From Gemmatimonadaceae bacterium (lineage in GTDB: Bacteria; Gemmatimonadota; Gemmatimonadetes; Gemmatimonadales; Gemmatimonadaceae), in NCBI GenBank assembly GCA_036273715.1, contig DASUHB010000031.1, positions 1 to 64,000 of the forward strand: a stretch of DNA of 64,000 bases, in the 5' to 3' direction. Made by a program: the position numbers and the translations under genes. Positions 21,841 to 31,223 of this stretch are shown in pieces (the first letter of the stretch is position 1; the number at the start of each line of letters is the position of its first letter). The notes beneath the pieces were generated by a model. The model was not told the origin of the DNA and did not search any database. It saw nothing but the letters and a program-made list of their open reading frames with translations.

Positions 21841-24762
21841 AGGGGCCGGCCCCGCCTGCGGCCTGTACGTGCTCCGGTTGTAGTCGAACTTGAGATCCGG
21901 CTCGGCCTTGAGCGCGATGTAGAAGCTGAACGCGAAGTTTCCGTTGGGCGCGCGCGAGAAGTGAAAGATCGCGCGCCAGTCGTGCATGTCGCGCTGCAGG
22001 CCGACGTCCTGGTCGGAAAACTGGTGCAGCTCGAAGTCGTAGCCGGTCGACCACTGCAGCGCCCACTTGGGCGTGAGGCTGAACGACGCATTGGCGCGCA
22101 GCGTCGTGAGCGCCGGCGTCACGAAGGGCGCGCCGCCGGCAATGGTTTGCTGCAGTGTGTCGGCCGGCTGCGGGGTGTTCAAGCATCGCTGGTAATTGAT
22201 CGGATCGTTGATCAACACCTGACACGTCGCCCGCGGATCGATCACGCGCGCGCCGGGAATCGGTCTGCTGCGTGTCGACGAAAATTGGAACGACGCGGTC
22301 CATCCCTGTCCGGTCGGAATACCGATCGGTTGTCGCACGCCGCCGGGTCCGGCGATGACCGGCTGCTGGTTGAGCGCCTGCGATGACTGGTTGGCGTTCG
22401 TGCTGTCGCCGTTCCCGAAAATCTTCGCCAGCGCGGTGATCGGGTTGTTGTTCTTCCCGATCGTGAACGACGCGGTGATTCCGGTGCGGAACGGTTTGAA
22501 CTTCGCGGTGTCGCTCTGCAGGTCGCCCTGGAACAACGAGTACTGCACGGCGAGATCGAACCCCGGCAGCAGGTCGGAGCTCACTCGATACCCGAACGTG
22601 GACGTATTGAAGCCCGACGCGTGCGTCACCTTGGCGCGTTCGAAATCGTAGCTGATCGGGTCGAGGCTGAGCGCGAGCAGCTTGATCTTCTGACCGGCGT
22701 CGGGATTCGTGTCGTTCTTGCTCTTGAGCTTTGCTTCGATCACCTGGTCTAACTGCACCGTCATGTTTTCCTGTGCGAGGCCGCCCAGGTAGGTCCCTCG
22801 GGTCTTGTTCAGGGCTTTGAGGAACTCATCGCTCACGTTGGACGCCGGCGCGTACGTGAACGTGATGCGCGGCGAAATCGAGTGCCTGATGCGCGTGAAC
22901 GGTCCGAAGCCCGGGAAGAATCCGAACAGCGTGGGTGAGCTCGACAGGCCGTACTGCAGCGTCTTCGACTGGTGCACGAACTGGCCGCCGCTCAATTGGC
23001 TGCGTACCCAGAAGCCGCTGGTCGGGTCGGCGTTCACGATCGCAAGGAACGGCGACAGCTTGAGCGTACTCTGCATGAGCGCCGGCAGGCTGATCCCGGT
23101 TTGCCAATCGATGGACGTGAGGTAGCTCGACGCATACATGCGCCGGGTGATGAGCGCGCCCGTGTTGAAATCGCGGACGTCGAACGCCTGCGGGAAGTCG
23201 TTCTCCTTGTCCGACAGCTGGAAGCTGTTCTGCCAGGTAAAGCCGAAGATGCGCACCGGGGTTTGCAGCGCTGCCGTGGTGTTGCGCTGGCTCGCGTGTA
23301 CCTGGACGCTGTCGAACACCGCTCCGTTAGACCCGGGCGTGAAGATGAACGGCGCGGCGTCCATGTTCAGGTTCTCGGTGTTGTTGAGCGAGAAATTCGG
23401 CGACCACAGGAGCCACGACCCGGCGCTCACCGGTTTCACGGACACGGTGAGGTTCGGAAAGTTCTCGTCGATCTCCTTGCGGCCCGTGTACTGGGTGCGT
23501 GTGCCGCCGATGCTGACGTTGGCCGGGCCTAACGCCTGCTGGAAGTTCACCGCCGACGCGATCGCCGCCAGCGCCTGCGCCACGTTGAACGCCTGCTGCC
23601 GGATCGCGGTGGTGTTGCTCGAGTAGTTGATCGACGCGTTGAGACTGCTGCCCTGCGAGAACTGCTGCTGGTGCGACCACGACACGTTGGTGCTCTTTTG
23701 CCCGTCGCTGAACGTGGAGTACGAGACGCCGATGCGCCCGGCGAGAAAGCGGTCGAGCCACCGGTATTCGAATTCGCCGTTCCAGCGGGTCCACCCGATG
23801 TTGCCGTTCTGGGCGTTGTTGCCGCTCCGCCAATCGAGCGACGCGGTGGCGTCGGTGTAGTCGTTGATGGCGAAGTAGTAGCCGAGGTTGTCGACTTCGC
23901 GCTGATACGACGCCGAGGTGCGTACGATGTCGGAGAGGCCGAAGCGCGGCGGGATGATGCCGCTGCGCCGTCCGGTGCGCATGTCCTGGAAAATGAACGG
24001 CAGCCAGAGGACGGGAATGTCCTGGATGTAGAGCACGGCAGGCCGCGCGACGAGCAGCCGCCGCGTGACCATCTTGATTTCCTTCGACTGGAAATGGTAG
24101 TGCGGGTCGGGCAGGTCGCAGCTGGTGACCGAGCCATCCAGCGCGTACGACGTGTTGTGTCCGTGGCCGGTGGTGTCGCCGGCGACCGCGCCGCGTTCGC
24201 CGCCCACGAACCAGGTCTGGCCCGCCTGCGCCGACGAGGTACTGAGGCGGTTGGCGATGCCTTTGTGGTTGCCGATGTCGTACTCGAGAAAGCCCAACGT
24301 CACGAGGTCCGACGTCTGCGCGCTCGGGTCGCGCAGGACGGTCGTGTCGTTAGGCGCGGTGCGCGCCGTGACGATGCGTGAGGAATCGTTGTACTCGATG
24401 GTGTCGGAGACGAGCACGGTCTGCTCGCGCTGGACGGCGCTCTGCCCCGACAGTTGCAGCGCGTGGGTCTGGGTGTTGAAGACGGCGGTATTGCCCTGGT
24501 AGCGCGTGGTGACGTAACCCGTGCGGCTCATGAGCGCGTTCATGACCGAGTCGGGCTCGTTCCACTTGACGAGGTCCTTCTTGACGCGCGACGTGTCGGT
24601 CTGGGTGGTGTCGCCGGGCCGCCGCTGGCGGTAGATGCGCTGCGTGGTGTCGGGAAAGATCGGCGGCGGCGTTGGCGGTGTGGTGGGAACGCCCTGTGCC
24701 GCCGCGGCGCCGCCTAACGGCAGCGCGAGCACGGCCAGGGCCGCGATCGTGCGCCGGATCAC
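21838..24762 (-). CDS. lptD: LptD-like outer-membrane LPS assembly protein
   Basis: A beta-barrel that inserts lipopolysaccharide into the outer leaflet, or a close homologue. 974 residues. The signal peptide (about 1-23) is followed by a Pro/Thr-rich segment, then an OstA-like N-terminal beta domain (about 90-250: NTQTHALQLSGQSAVQR, VSDTIEYNDSSRIVTAR). The hallmark TSCDLPDPHYHFQSKEIKM with YIQDIPVLWLPF marks the start of the barrel, which has strands ending in aromatics to the C terminus. Only a single Cys occurs in the CDLP motif region and another far downstream, so the disulfide pattern of the E. coli protein is not obvious. It overlaps tatC as ATGA. Confidence 0.85.
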   Translation of the reverse strand: MIRRTIAALAVLALPLGGAAAAQGVPTTPPTPPPIFPDTTQRIYRQRRPGDTTQTDTSRVKKDLVKWNEPDSVMNALMSRTGYVTTRYQGNTAVFNTQTHALQLSGQSAVQREQTVLVSDTIEYNDSSRIVTARTAPNDTTVLRDPSAQTSDLVTLGFLEYDIGNHKGIANRLSTSSAQAGQTWFVGGERGAVAGDTTGHGHNTSYALDGSVTSCDLPDPHYHFQSKEIKMVTRRLLVARPAVLYIQDIPVLWLPFIFQDMRTGRRSGIIPPRFGLSDIVRTSASYQREVDNLGYYFAINDYTDATASLDWRSGNNAQNGNIGWTRWNGEFEYRWLDRFLAGRIGVSYSTFSDGQKSTNVSWSHQQQFSQGSSLNASINYSSNTTAIRQQAFNVAQALAAIASAVNFQQALGPANVSIGGTRTQYTGRKEIDENFPNLTVSVKPVSAGSWLLWSPNFSLNNTENLNMDAAPFIFTPGSNGAVFDSVQVHASQRNTTAALQTPVRIFGFTWQNSFQLSDKENDFPQAFDVRDFNTGALITRRMYASSYLTSIDWQTGISLPALMQSTLKLSPFLAIVNADPTSGFWVRSQLSGGQFVHQSKTLQYGLSSSPTLFGFFPGFGPFTRIRHSISPRITFTYAPASNVSDEFLKALNKTRGTYLGGLAQENMTVQLDQVIEAKLKSKNDTNPDAGQKIKLLALSLDPISYDFERAKVTHASGFNTSTFGYRVSSDLLPGFDLAVQYSLFQGDLQSDTAKFKPFRTGITASFTIGKNNNPITALAKIFGNGDSTNANQSSQALNQQPVIAGPGGVRQPIGIPTGQGWTASFQFSSTRSRPIPGARVIDPRATCQVLINDPINYQRCLNTPQPADTLQQTIAGGAPFVTPALTTLRANASFSLTPKWALQWSTGYDFELHQFSDQDVGLQRDMHDWRAIFHFSRAPNGNFAFSFYIALKAEPDLKFDYNRSTYRPQAGPAP

Positions 24763-25577
24763 GCCGTCGCTCCGCGCCGCCCCGCGCCCTCCACCTCGGC
24801 CGCGTCCGCCTCACGCTGCGCCTGCCGCCGCAAACGCCGCTTGTGCACGCCGTACGTGAGGAGGACGCTGACCTCGTACAGCAGGTACAGCGGAACCGCC
24901 ATGGCGATCGTCGTCCAGACCAGGTCGCCCGGCGTGAGGAACGCGCCGATGATCACGCAGATGACGACGGCATGGCGCCGGTACTTGTTCAGGAACTGCG
25001 GCGTCACGATGCCTAACGCAGCCAGCGCCAGGATCACGATCGGCAGCTCGAAGCACAGCCCGAACGCCAGCGCCATGCTCGTCGCAAACCCGAAGTACTC
25101 GGTGGCCGTGATCATCGGCTCCAGCGCCTGCGTCTGGAAGCTCATCAGCCACTCGACCGCGAGCGGCAGCACCACGAAGAACGACAGGCACACGCCCGAC
25201 AGAAACAGCGTCGTCGCGAAGGCGAACACCGGCACGACGAGCTTCTTCTCGTGCCGGTACAACGCGGGCGCGACGAACGCCCACACCTGATACAGAATGA
25301 ACGGCAGCGCGATCACGATGCCCAACACGACCGAGGCGTCGAGGACGATCGTGAACGGGTCGCCGGGGTGCGTGTACACCAGCTTCCGGCCGTGCAGGTA
25401 CGGCTTGATCGGGCCCTCGAGGAGCCCGATCACATCGATTTTCATGAGCAGCACGAACGCGATGCCGACGCCTACGATGAGCGCTGCCAGCGACCAGATG
25501 ATGCGCCAGCGCAATTCCTCGAGGTGATCGAGGAACGGCATTTCGCCGCCCGACTGGCGCTCCGTAGGTTCGTCCAC
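24759..25577 (-). CDS. tatC: Twin-arginine translocase subunit TatC
   Basis: The receptor of the Tat export pathway, with six membrane helices. 272 residues. The N-terminal PFLDHLEELRWRIIW is the conserved signal-peptide contact site. Later helices and loops match the family: VLYQVWAFVAPALYRHEKK, SGVCLSFFVVLP and FGFATSMALAFGLCFELPIV. A basic C-terminal extension (about 238-272) is longer than in many homologues. It sits between the Tol-Pal genes and lptD. The tatA/B-like partner is at 13607-13870. Confidence 0.95.
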   Translation of the reverse strand: MDEPTERQSGGEMPFLDHLEELRWRIIWSLAALIVGVGIAFVLLMKIDVIGLLEGPIKPYLHGRKLVYTHPGDPFTIVLDASVVLGIVIALPFILYQVWAFVAPALYRHEKKLVVPVFAFATTLFLSGVCLSFFVVLPLAVEWLMSFQTQALEPMITATEYFGFATSMALAFGLCFELPIVILALAALGIVTPQFLNKYRRHAVVICVIIGAFLTPGDLVWTTIAMAVPLYLLYEVSVLLTYGVHKRRLRRQAQREADAAEVEGAGRRGATA

Positions 25578-25593
25578 CGCGACGGCTCCGATC

Positions 25594-26421
25594 TCACTTC
25601 AACTCGCGCAGATGATCGCGCGCGAGCGCGGCTTCATCCGACTGCGGGTACGTAGAGATGAGTTGGTTGAGCAGCGCCCGCGCCGCCGTCGCGTTCCCCT
25701 GCTGCTCGAGGTAGAGCGCGCGCTTGTACAGCGCCGTCGGGGCATGCGGCGACTTCGGGAACTTCTGGATGACCATCGCGTACGCCGTGTCCGCCGCGGC
25801 CGCGTTCCCCTGCGCGCGATACGCCTCGCCGAGATAGAACTGCGCTTCCGGCGTAATGTCCGCGGTGGGATAGTCCTGCAGCAGCTTCTGGAACGCCTGG
25901 ACCGCGGTGGCCGGGCTGCCGCGCTGCAGCTGCTCCATGCCTAACTGATAGAGCTGGTTCGGACCCGGCTCGCCCGCGTTCGGCGCGCCGCCGGTGGTGG
26001 GTGCGGCGCCCGGCGCGGCGGCCGCGCCCTTGGCGCCCGTCGCCGGTGGCGGGGCGGCGCCGCCGCCCATGTCCTGGTTGCGCTGCTCGATCGACGCGCG
26101 CAGCTCCTGCAGCCGGTTCTGGCTCTGCCCGGTGAGCTGCTGAATCTGCAGCAGCTGCTCGTTCACGTCATGCAGATCGCCGCGCATGTCGCCCTGCATC
26201 TTCACCACGTGCCCGCTCACCGTGCCTAACGAATCGCGCACCAGGCCGAGGGTGGCGATCACCTGGTTCACCTGCGCGGCGTGGAGCGAATCCGAGCGCG
26301 CCGTGGCGACGCGCATCGAATCGATCTGCAGCTGCAGCAGCTTCACGTCGTTGCTGGTGGCGAAGCACGCCCCGGTCGCCACCAGCGCGACCGGAGCGAG
26401 ACGCCGGAAAACGGTCTTCAT
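25594..26421 (-). CDS. cpoB: CpoB/YbgF-like Tol-Pal associated TPR protein
   Basis: A periplasmic protein that links peptidoglycan synthesis to Tol-Pal constriction. 275 residues. N-terminal signal with a possible lipobox (VATGAC), a coiled-coil (about 25-105, including KLLQLQIDSMRVATARSDSL and LLQIQQLTGQSQNRLQELRASI), a Gly/Ala/Pro linker (about 110-150), then three C-terminal TPRs (NQLYQLGMEQLQRGSPATAV to DHLRELK). ATG 26419-26421 overlaps the pal TGA as ATGA and fixes the start. It lies directly after pal, the usual place. Confidence 0.9.
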   Translation of the reverse strand: MKTVFRRLAPVALVATGACFATSNDVKLLQLQIDSMRVATARSDSLHAAQVNQVIATLGLVRDSLGTVSGHVVKMQGDMRGDLHDVNEQLLQIQQLTGQSQNRLQELRASIEQRNQDMGGGAAPPPATGAKGAAAAPGAAPTTGGAPNAGEPGPNQLYQLGMEQLQRGSPATAVQAFQKLLQDYPTADITPEAQFYLGEAYRAQGNAAAADTAYAMVIQKFPKSPHAPTALYKRALYLEQQGNATAARALLNQLISTYPQSDEAALARDHLRELK

Positions 26422-27020
26422 GGGGCTCCCTTGATCTGGTCGGCGCCGGCCGTGATCTCGAACTCGTCGCGGCGATTCTGCGACCACGACGACTCGTCGT
26501 GTCCAGTGGCGACGGGCCGCTCTTCGCCGTAGCTGATGATGTCGATCCGATCGCCCGCGATGCCGTGATCGGTGAGGTACCGCTTGGCCGCCGCCGCGCG
26601 CCGCTGGCCTAACGCAAGATTGTATTCATCGGACCCGCGCTCATCCGTGTTGCCGGCCACGCGGAGCCGCACCCCGGGGTTCGCGTTCATAATGCCGATC
26701 TTCGCGTCCAGCGACGACCGCGCATCGTCTTTGAGCGCGTCGCTGTCGAAGTCGAAGTAGATCACCTGGGTGAGCGCCTTGGTGGCCGCATCCTTCGCGT
26801 TCCGAAGTTTGTCCGCATCGGCTTGCGCGCGCGCGATCGAATCGCGGCGCGCGGCGTCGGCCCGCGCAATCGAATCGCGGCGCGCATTCTCCGCGTTGAT
26901 GCTGTCCTGATTCGGGCCCGGCGTCGCCGCGGGCTGGGTCGCCGGCGGCTTGTGCGAGCACGCCACGGCCGCGGACACGGCGAGCAGCAGGAACGGAAGG
27001 AGGCGGGTCTTACCAGTCAT
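26418..27020 (-). CDS. pal: Peptidoglycan-associated lipoprotein Pal (OmpA family)
   Basis: An outer-membrane lipoprotein that binds peptidoglycan and TolB. 200 residues. Lipoprotein signal (LLLAVSAAVAC) with lipidated Cys near 21, then a Pro/Ala stretch and a charged repeat of ARRDSIARA (about 43-75) that may be a coiled-coil. The OmpA-like domain (about 85-195) carries RVAGNTDERGSDEYNLALG, the peptidoglycan-binding signature. ATG 27018-27020 is chosen over the upstream ATG since it precedes the signal peptide and has GGGGGA upstream. Confidence 0.94.
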   Translation of the reverse strand: MTGKTRLLPFLLLAVSAAVACSHKPPATQPAATPGPNQDSINAENARRDSIARADAARRDSIARAQADADKLRNAKDAATKALTQVIYFDFDSDALKDDARSSLDAKIGIMNANPGVRLRVAGNTDERGSDEYNLALGQRRAAAAKRYLTDHGIAGDRIDIISYGEERPVATGHDESSWSQNRRDEFEITAGADQIKGAP

Positions 27021-27064
27021 GAGGAGTCCCCCGGATGAGATGTGATCCCGTGCAGCGCGAAACA

Positions 27065-28381
27065 TTACGGTGCGCTCGTCGAGTGCGACCAGGCCGCGAG
27101 CCTCGCGCCCGGATCGTGGGTCAACTGCCGCGCGCGCCCCGACTCGGCGTCGAGTACGAAAATCTCTTTCACGCCGGTGCGCGACGACGTGAAAGCGAGA
27201 TGGCGCCCGTCCGGCGCCCAGGTGGGATCTTCGTTGATCCCCTCGCTCGTCAACTGCTTCACGGTCTGGTCCCGCAACGTGATCGTCATGATCTGAAAGC
27301 GTCCGTCCAACTGCGACTGGAACGCGATCAAACGGCCGTCGGGTGACCAGTCGGGATTGCTGCGATAGTTCTGGTCGCCGAAGTTGAACGGCGTCAACAA
27401 GGCGACGTTAGAACCATCGACATCGGACGTGTACACCTCCGGATGTCCGGCCCGCCCAGACGTGAACGCCAGCCGCGCGCCGTCCGGACTGAACGTCGGC
27501 GACACGTTGTCGCTCCCCCGCCCAACCGTGACGCGCCGCGCCGCACCGGTGCCCGACGCGCTCACGATGTAGAGATCGGTCCCGTTCTCGTCGCCGTGGG
27601 CGTAGCACAACCACTGCCCGTCGGGCGAGAACGCCGGCGTGATGTTCAGTCCGCCGGGCGTCGTCGTCACGCTGTGCTCGCGACCCGTCGCCAGATCGCG
27701 AATGACGATGTTCCAACCGCTCCGCACCAATTCGCTGTACGCGATGGTCCGTCCGTCGGGCGACCACGCTGGAGCCAGGACCGTTCCCGGCTCACTCACG
27801 GGATGCTCGCCGAACCCGTCGGCGTCTATAACGTAAATACGATTGCCGCGCACGTACAGGATGCGCGTGGCCGCGATGCCGTGCACCCCGGTGATCCACT
27901 GCTCGATCTGATCGGCCATCGCGTGCACGCTCATGCGCCAATCCTCGGTGTTCGGCGCGCCGGACACCGGCACATCGTGCGAGGCCGCCACCTTCTTCGC
28001 CGACACATCGTACACGTTCACGTGCGCGGTGCTCCCCGTCACCGAGATCTGTACGACCGCGGCTGCGCTCAGCGATTTCCAGATCGTGAAGTCCACCGCG
28101 TTCTTCGCCGCCTGCTGCCGTGCCGTTTCCTGCACGGCATCGCCGCCGATGACCTCGATGCGATCGCCGTAGTCGAAGTCGCGCGACACGATGGCCTGGA
28201 GCGAATCACCGCCTGCGCCGCTCACCGGAAACACGACGACGCCCGGCTTCGTACCGGGCTGATAGGTGAGGCCGATGCGCACGCCGCGCGTCGTGTCCTG
28301 CTGTTGCGCGGTCGCGCGCGCGGGGACGCCGAGGCACGCCGTCAATGCGGCGCACGTGATCAGTCGCTGCGTGAGCTGCAT
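27065..28381 (-). CDS. tolB: Tol-Pal system beta-propeller protein TolB
   Basis: A periplasmic protein that bridges Pal and the inner-membrane Tol complex. 438 residues. Signal peptide (about 1-25), an N-terminal alpha/beta domain (about 30-165), then a six-bladed propeller of WD40-like/PD40 repeats. Each blade contains a motif of the form SPDGR or SPDGAR (PAWSPDGRTIAYS, PAFSPDGQWLCYA, PTFSPDGARLAFTS, PDWSPDGRLIAFQS, PTWAPDGRHLAFTS). Full length. The ATG lies directly next to the stop of the TonB/TolA-like gene. Confidence 0.95.
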   Translation of the reverse strand: MQLTQRLITCAALTACLGVPARATAQQQDTTRGVRIGLTYQPGTKPGVVVFPVSGAGGDSLQAIVSRDFDYGDRIEVIGGDAVQETARQQAAKNAVDFTIWKSLSAAAVVQISVTGSTAHVNVYDVSAKKVAASHDVPVSGAPNTEDWRMSVHAMADQIEQWITGVHGIAATRILYVRGNRIYVIDADGFGEHPVSEPGTVLAPAWSPDGRTIAYSELVRSGWNIVIRDLATGREHSVTTTPGGLNITPAFSPDGQWLCYAHGDENGTDLYIVSASGTGAARRVTVGRGSDNVSPTFSPDGARLAFTSGRAGHPEVYTSDVDGSNVALLTPFNFGDQNYRSNPDWSPDGRLIAFQSQLDGRFQIMTITLRDQTVKQLTSEGINEDPTWAPDGRHLAFTSSRTGVKEIFVLDAESGRARQLTHDPGARLAAWSHSTSAP

Positions 28382-29113
28382 CTAGTGGAGCACCCGTGGG
28401 TCGAAGCTGAAAATGACCGGCAGCACATCGTCGGCGAAGCCGGATGGGAGCGGACCGAACGCCTTGACCTGCGCCGCCTGATCGACCGCGCCCTGACATT
28501 CGAGGTCGAAGGCGAAATTCCCTGAGCGCGTCACGAATCGGAAATCCGAGACCGACCCATCGCGGCGGATGAGGAACATTACCTCGGCCGTGTTGTTGGT
28601 GTTCCCGGGGGGGTGAAATCGCAGCGCGATCTGGCGCACAATGTTTTCGAGATATCCGGGGAATGGAAAATCGACGCCTTCGGTGTGGACGCTTGCGACG
28701 TCGGTGCCGCGGCCTCCCTCGGGGCCGCCGCCTGCTTTCGCCGGCGGTGTGGTTGGCTTGGCCGGCGTCACATCCGGCGTCGGAGTGGCGGGCGGTGTTT
28801 TCTTCCGCGGCGGCGGCGCTTTGGTCTTCACGGGCATGGGCATCTGCTTCTGCAGCTGCTCCGCTCGTTTAGGCACGGGCGGCGCCTTTTCCGCGGGCGC
28901 CGTGGTGGGCGGCGTCGGGGTGACGATGCCGGCCGCGCGCGGCCCGGGCGGTGCGGCGACGATGTTCACGCGGTACATCGGCGGCAGCGACGGCGAGGCG
29001 TGCGGATGGATCGCGATGAACAGCGCGACGATCCCCAGATGCAGCGCGACCGACAGGCCTAACGGACCGCCGAGTCGGGCGCCTCTGGGCTCGCTGCGCA
29101 CGGCGGCGCTCAC
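28382..29113 (-). CDS. TonB/TolA-like energy-transducing protein
   Basis: 243 residues. One N-terminal membrane helix (LGLSVALHLGIVALFIAI, about 18-35), then a Pro/Lys-rich linker (about 60-135, many PP and KT pairs) that would span the periplasm. The C-terminal domain (about 150-243, YLENIVRQIALRFHPPG, VMFLIRRDGSVSDFRFVTRSG) is TonB/TolA-C-like. In position it replaces tolA between tolR and tolB, so a TolA role is likely; the C-terminal sequence looks TonB-like. The GTG start overlaps the tolR stop as GTGA. Confidence 0.85.
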   Translation of the reverse strand: MSAAVRSEPRGARLGGPLGLSVALHLGIVALFIAIHPHASPSLPPMYRVNIVAAPPGPRAAGIVTPTPPTTAPAEKAPPVPKRAEQLQKQMPMPVKTKAPPPRKKTPPATPTPDVTPAKPTTPPAKAGGGPEGGRGTDVASVHTEGVDFPFPGYLENIVRQIALRFHPPGNTNNTAEVMFLIRRDGSVSDFRFVTRSGNFAFDLECQGAVDQAAQVKAFGPLPSGFADDVLPVIFSFDPRVLH

Positions 29114-29526
29114 TTCGTGATGTCCTCGGGTTGGGCGACCAGTCCGACGTCGCCCACGCCGGCGCCGCGCATCACCGCCAGCACCTGCACCACCGTGCCG
29201 TACGGCACGCCGCGATCGGCGCGCAGGTAGATCCCGTTGCGTCCGCGCTGCGACGCGAGCGCCTTGAACGTCGACCGGAATTCCGCGTAGGTGAACTTGT
29301 CTTCGTCGACGTAGATCTGGCCCGAGTGGTCGATGGACACGACGAGACTCGATCGCGCTTCGAGCGGACGCGCTTCGGCGACCGGGAGCGCGATGTCGAC
29401 CCCGCCCTGCATCATCGGCGCGGTGATCATGAAGATCACCATGAGCAGCATCATCACGTCGATGAGGCTCACGACGTTGATGTCGGCGTTGAGGGGCAGG
29501 CCTTTCCCGCGCGTGCGGCGCGACAT
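29110..29526 (-). CDS. tolR: ExbD/TolR family biopolymer transport protein
   Basis: Part of the proton-driven motor with TolQ. 138 residues. After a short basic N terminus, the membrane helix VVSLIDVMMLLMVIFMITAP (about 18-37) carries the conserved Asp24 expected for proton flow. The periplasmic domain follows (about 45-135), including the typical YLRADRGVPYGTVVQVLAVM. The ATG comes directly after the tolQ TAG. Context with tolB and pal makes TolR more likely than ExbD. Confidence 0.93.
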   Translation of the reverse strand: MSRRTRGKGLPLNADINVVSLIDVMMLLMVIFMITAPMMQGGVDIALPVAEARPLEARSSLVVSIDHSGQIYVDEDKFTYAEFRSTFKALASQRGRNGIYLRADRGVPYGTVVQVLAVMRGAGVGDVGLVAQPEDITK

Positions 29527-30249
29527 CTAGATCCGGCCCTCGCGCACCATCATGGCGATGATCTCCGTGCCGAACCCTTCGAGTTCGTTCTCGAGCCGGT
29601 TGAGGCGCGCCGCGAAGATGTTGTACCCGAAGACCGCGGGGATCGCGACGGCGAGCGCGGCGGCGGTGGCCGTGAGCGCTTCGGCGACGCCGGGCGCGAC
29701 GGCGCTGAGATTGCCGGATCCTTTCGTCGCGATGCCCATGAAGGCGTCGATGACGCCCAACACGGTGCCGAACAGTCCGATCAACGGGCTAACGGAACCG
29801 ATGGTCGCCAGCCAGGGGATGAAGTGCGACAGGCGGTCGCGCTCTTCCGACGTCTCCGAGTCGAGCACGAGCCGCAGTGCCTCGACCTGCGAGCCGCTGA
29901 GCGGCGAGCTCGTGGCGTCGCGCAGCGCGCCCGGCTTCATCTCGGCGAAAAAATTGACGGCGCGCGAGAACACGCGGGTGAACGGACTGGCCGGGCTCCG
30001 CCGGACGATGCCGGTGGCGGTGTCGAGCGCCGGCGCGCGCGCGAACTCGCGCGTGAACGTGCGGCCCACGCGGTCGGTGCGGCGGAACTCCCACCATTTG
30101 GCCAGCATGATGGCCCAACTGACGAGCGACAGAATCACGAGTACGCCCAGCACGATTTGCGTCACCAGCGACGCGTGCGTGATCATGTCTATGGGCGCCG
30201 TGGGAATGGCGCCGCCGATCTGTGCCACTACGGGAACGAGAACCGTCAC
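29527..30249 (-). CDS. tolQ: TolQ/ExbB family proton channel protein
   Basis: An inner-membrane motor subunit with three helices: about 24-45 (SLVTQIVLGVLVILSLVSWAI), about 135-160 (WLATIGSVSPLIGLFGTVLGVI) and about 170-200 (APGVAEALTATAAALAVAIPAV). GSVSPLIGLFGTVLGV and GVAEALTATAAALAVAIPAV are the family signatures. 240 residues. The GTG start overlaps the stop of the epimerase gene as GTGA. It leads the Tol-Pal gene set in the order tolQ-tolR-tolA/tonB-tolB-pal-cpoB. Confidence 0.94.
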   Translation of the reverse strand: MTVLVPVVAQIGGAIPTAPIDMITHASLVTQIVLGVLVILSLVSWAIMLAKWWEFRRTDRVGRTFTREFARAPALDTATGIVRRSPASPFTRVFSRAVNFFAEMKPGALRDATSSPLSGSQVEALRLVLDSETSEERDRLSHFIPWLATIGSVSPLIGLFGTVLGVIDAFMGIATKGSGNLSAVAPGVAEALTATAAALAVAIPAVFGYNIFAARLNRLENELEGFGTEIIAMMVREGRI

Positions 30250-31223
30250 GAGCGTGCCTCCGGGCGTCGTTGCTTGAACCAGTCGTAGGTTTGGCGGAGC
30301 CCGTCGCCTAACGCGACGGCGGGGCGCCAGCCGAAGGTGCGCGCTGCCTTGTCGAACGCAATCGCCGAGCGAAGTTGTTCGCCCGGCCGCGCCGGCGCGT
30401 GCTTTACCGGACTCGATCCGCCCGAAACCTGCTTGAGCATCGTCGCCAGCTGCACGACGTCGGTCTCGATGGAGGTGCCGATGTTGAACGCGCGGCTGTC
30501 GAGCGCCGTCGCCGGCGGCAGGGTTGCCGACGCCGCCATCACGTTCGCCCGCGCGACGTCGCCGGCGTACACGTAGTCGCGCGTCTGCTTGCCATCGCCG
30601 AACACCGTGAGCCCGATGCCATCGAGCAGACGGTCGCAGAATATCGCGACCACGCCGGCCTCGCCATGCGGATCCTGTCGCGGTCCGTAGACGTTCGAAT
30701 AGCGCAGCGCGACCGTGTCGAGTCCGTGCACGCGCGCGAAGTATCCCATGTAGTATTCGACGCTCAGCTTCGCCGTGCCGTAGGGCGACTGTGGATCCTT
30801 GGGCGAAGTCTCGGAGGTCGGCGGCTCCACGAGGTCGCCGTATACCGCGCCGCCGGTGGACGAGAAGACGAATCGCGTGTGCGGCCGCGCGCCATTGCCC
30901 GAGGCGCGCACTGCCTCGAGCAGGTTGAGCGAGCCGCCGATGTTGAGTTGGGCATCGGCCGCCGGATCGGCCACGCTCTTGCGCACGTCGATCTGCGCTG
31001 CGAGGTGGCAGAGGACATCGAAGCGGCCATCGCGCACGAGGCGCGCCGCATCGGGCGATGTGATGTCGAGCTGGTGGAAGGTCGCGTCGCGCGGAACCTG
31101 GTCGCGCTTGCCCGTCGAGAGATTGTCGAGAACGGTGACGTCGTCGCCGGCGGCCACGAAGGCCTGCGCGACGTGGGATCCGATGAACCCCGCGCCGCCC
31201 GTGATGAGGATCCGCCGCCCCAT
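30246..31223 (-). CDS. NAD-dependent epimerase, UDP-glucose 4-epimerase-like
   Basis: An extended short-chain dehydrogenase, 325 residues. GGAGFIGSH (8-16) binds NAD and DNLSTG follows at the second strand. The catalytic set is visible: FVFSSTGGAVYGD (Ser/Thr) and SPYGTAKLSVEYY (Tyr and Lys three residues on). The C-terminal region contains GDGKQTRDYVYAGDV, usual for sugar-nucleotide epimerases of the GalE type. It is wedged between hemA and tolQ and overlaps both by a base or a few, so it is co-transcribed with them. The substrate cannot be fixed from sequence. Confidence 0.85.
   Translation of the reverse strand: MGRRILITGGAGFIGSHVAQAFVAAGDDVTVLDNLSTGKRDQVPRDATFHQLDITSPDAARLVRDGRFDVLCHLAAQIDVRKSVADPAADAQLNIGGSLNLLEAVRASGNGARPHTRFVFSSTGGAVYGDLVEPPTSETSPKDPQSPYGTAKLSVEYYMGYFARVHGLDTVALRYSNVYGPRQDPHGEAGVVAIFCDRLLDGIGLTVFGDGKQTRDYVYAGDVARANVMAASATLPPATALDSRAFNIGTSIETDVVQLATMLKQVSGGSSPVKHAPARPGEQLRSAIAFDKAARTFGWRPAVALGDGLRQTYDWFKQRRPEARS

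Noticed and set aside
30246-31223. Assigning this gene firmly as galE
   Set aside because: The catalytic motifs fit many sugar-nucleotide epimerases; no Leloir pathway gene is nearby, so no symbol is given.
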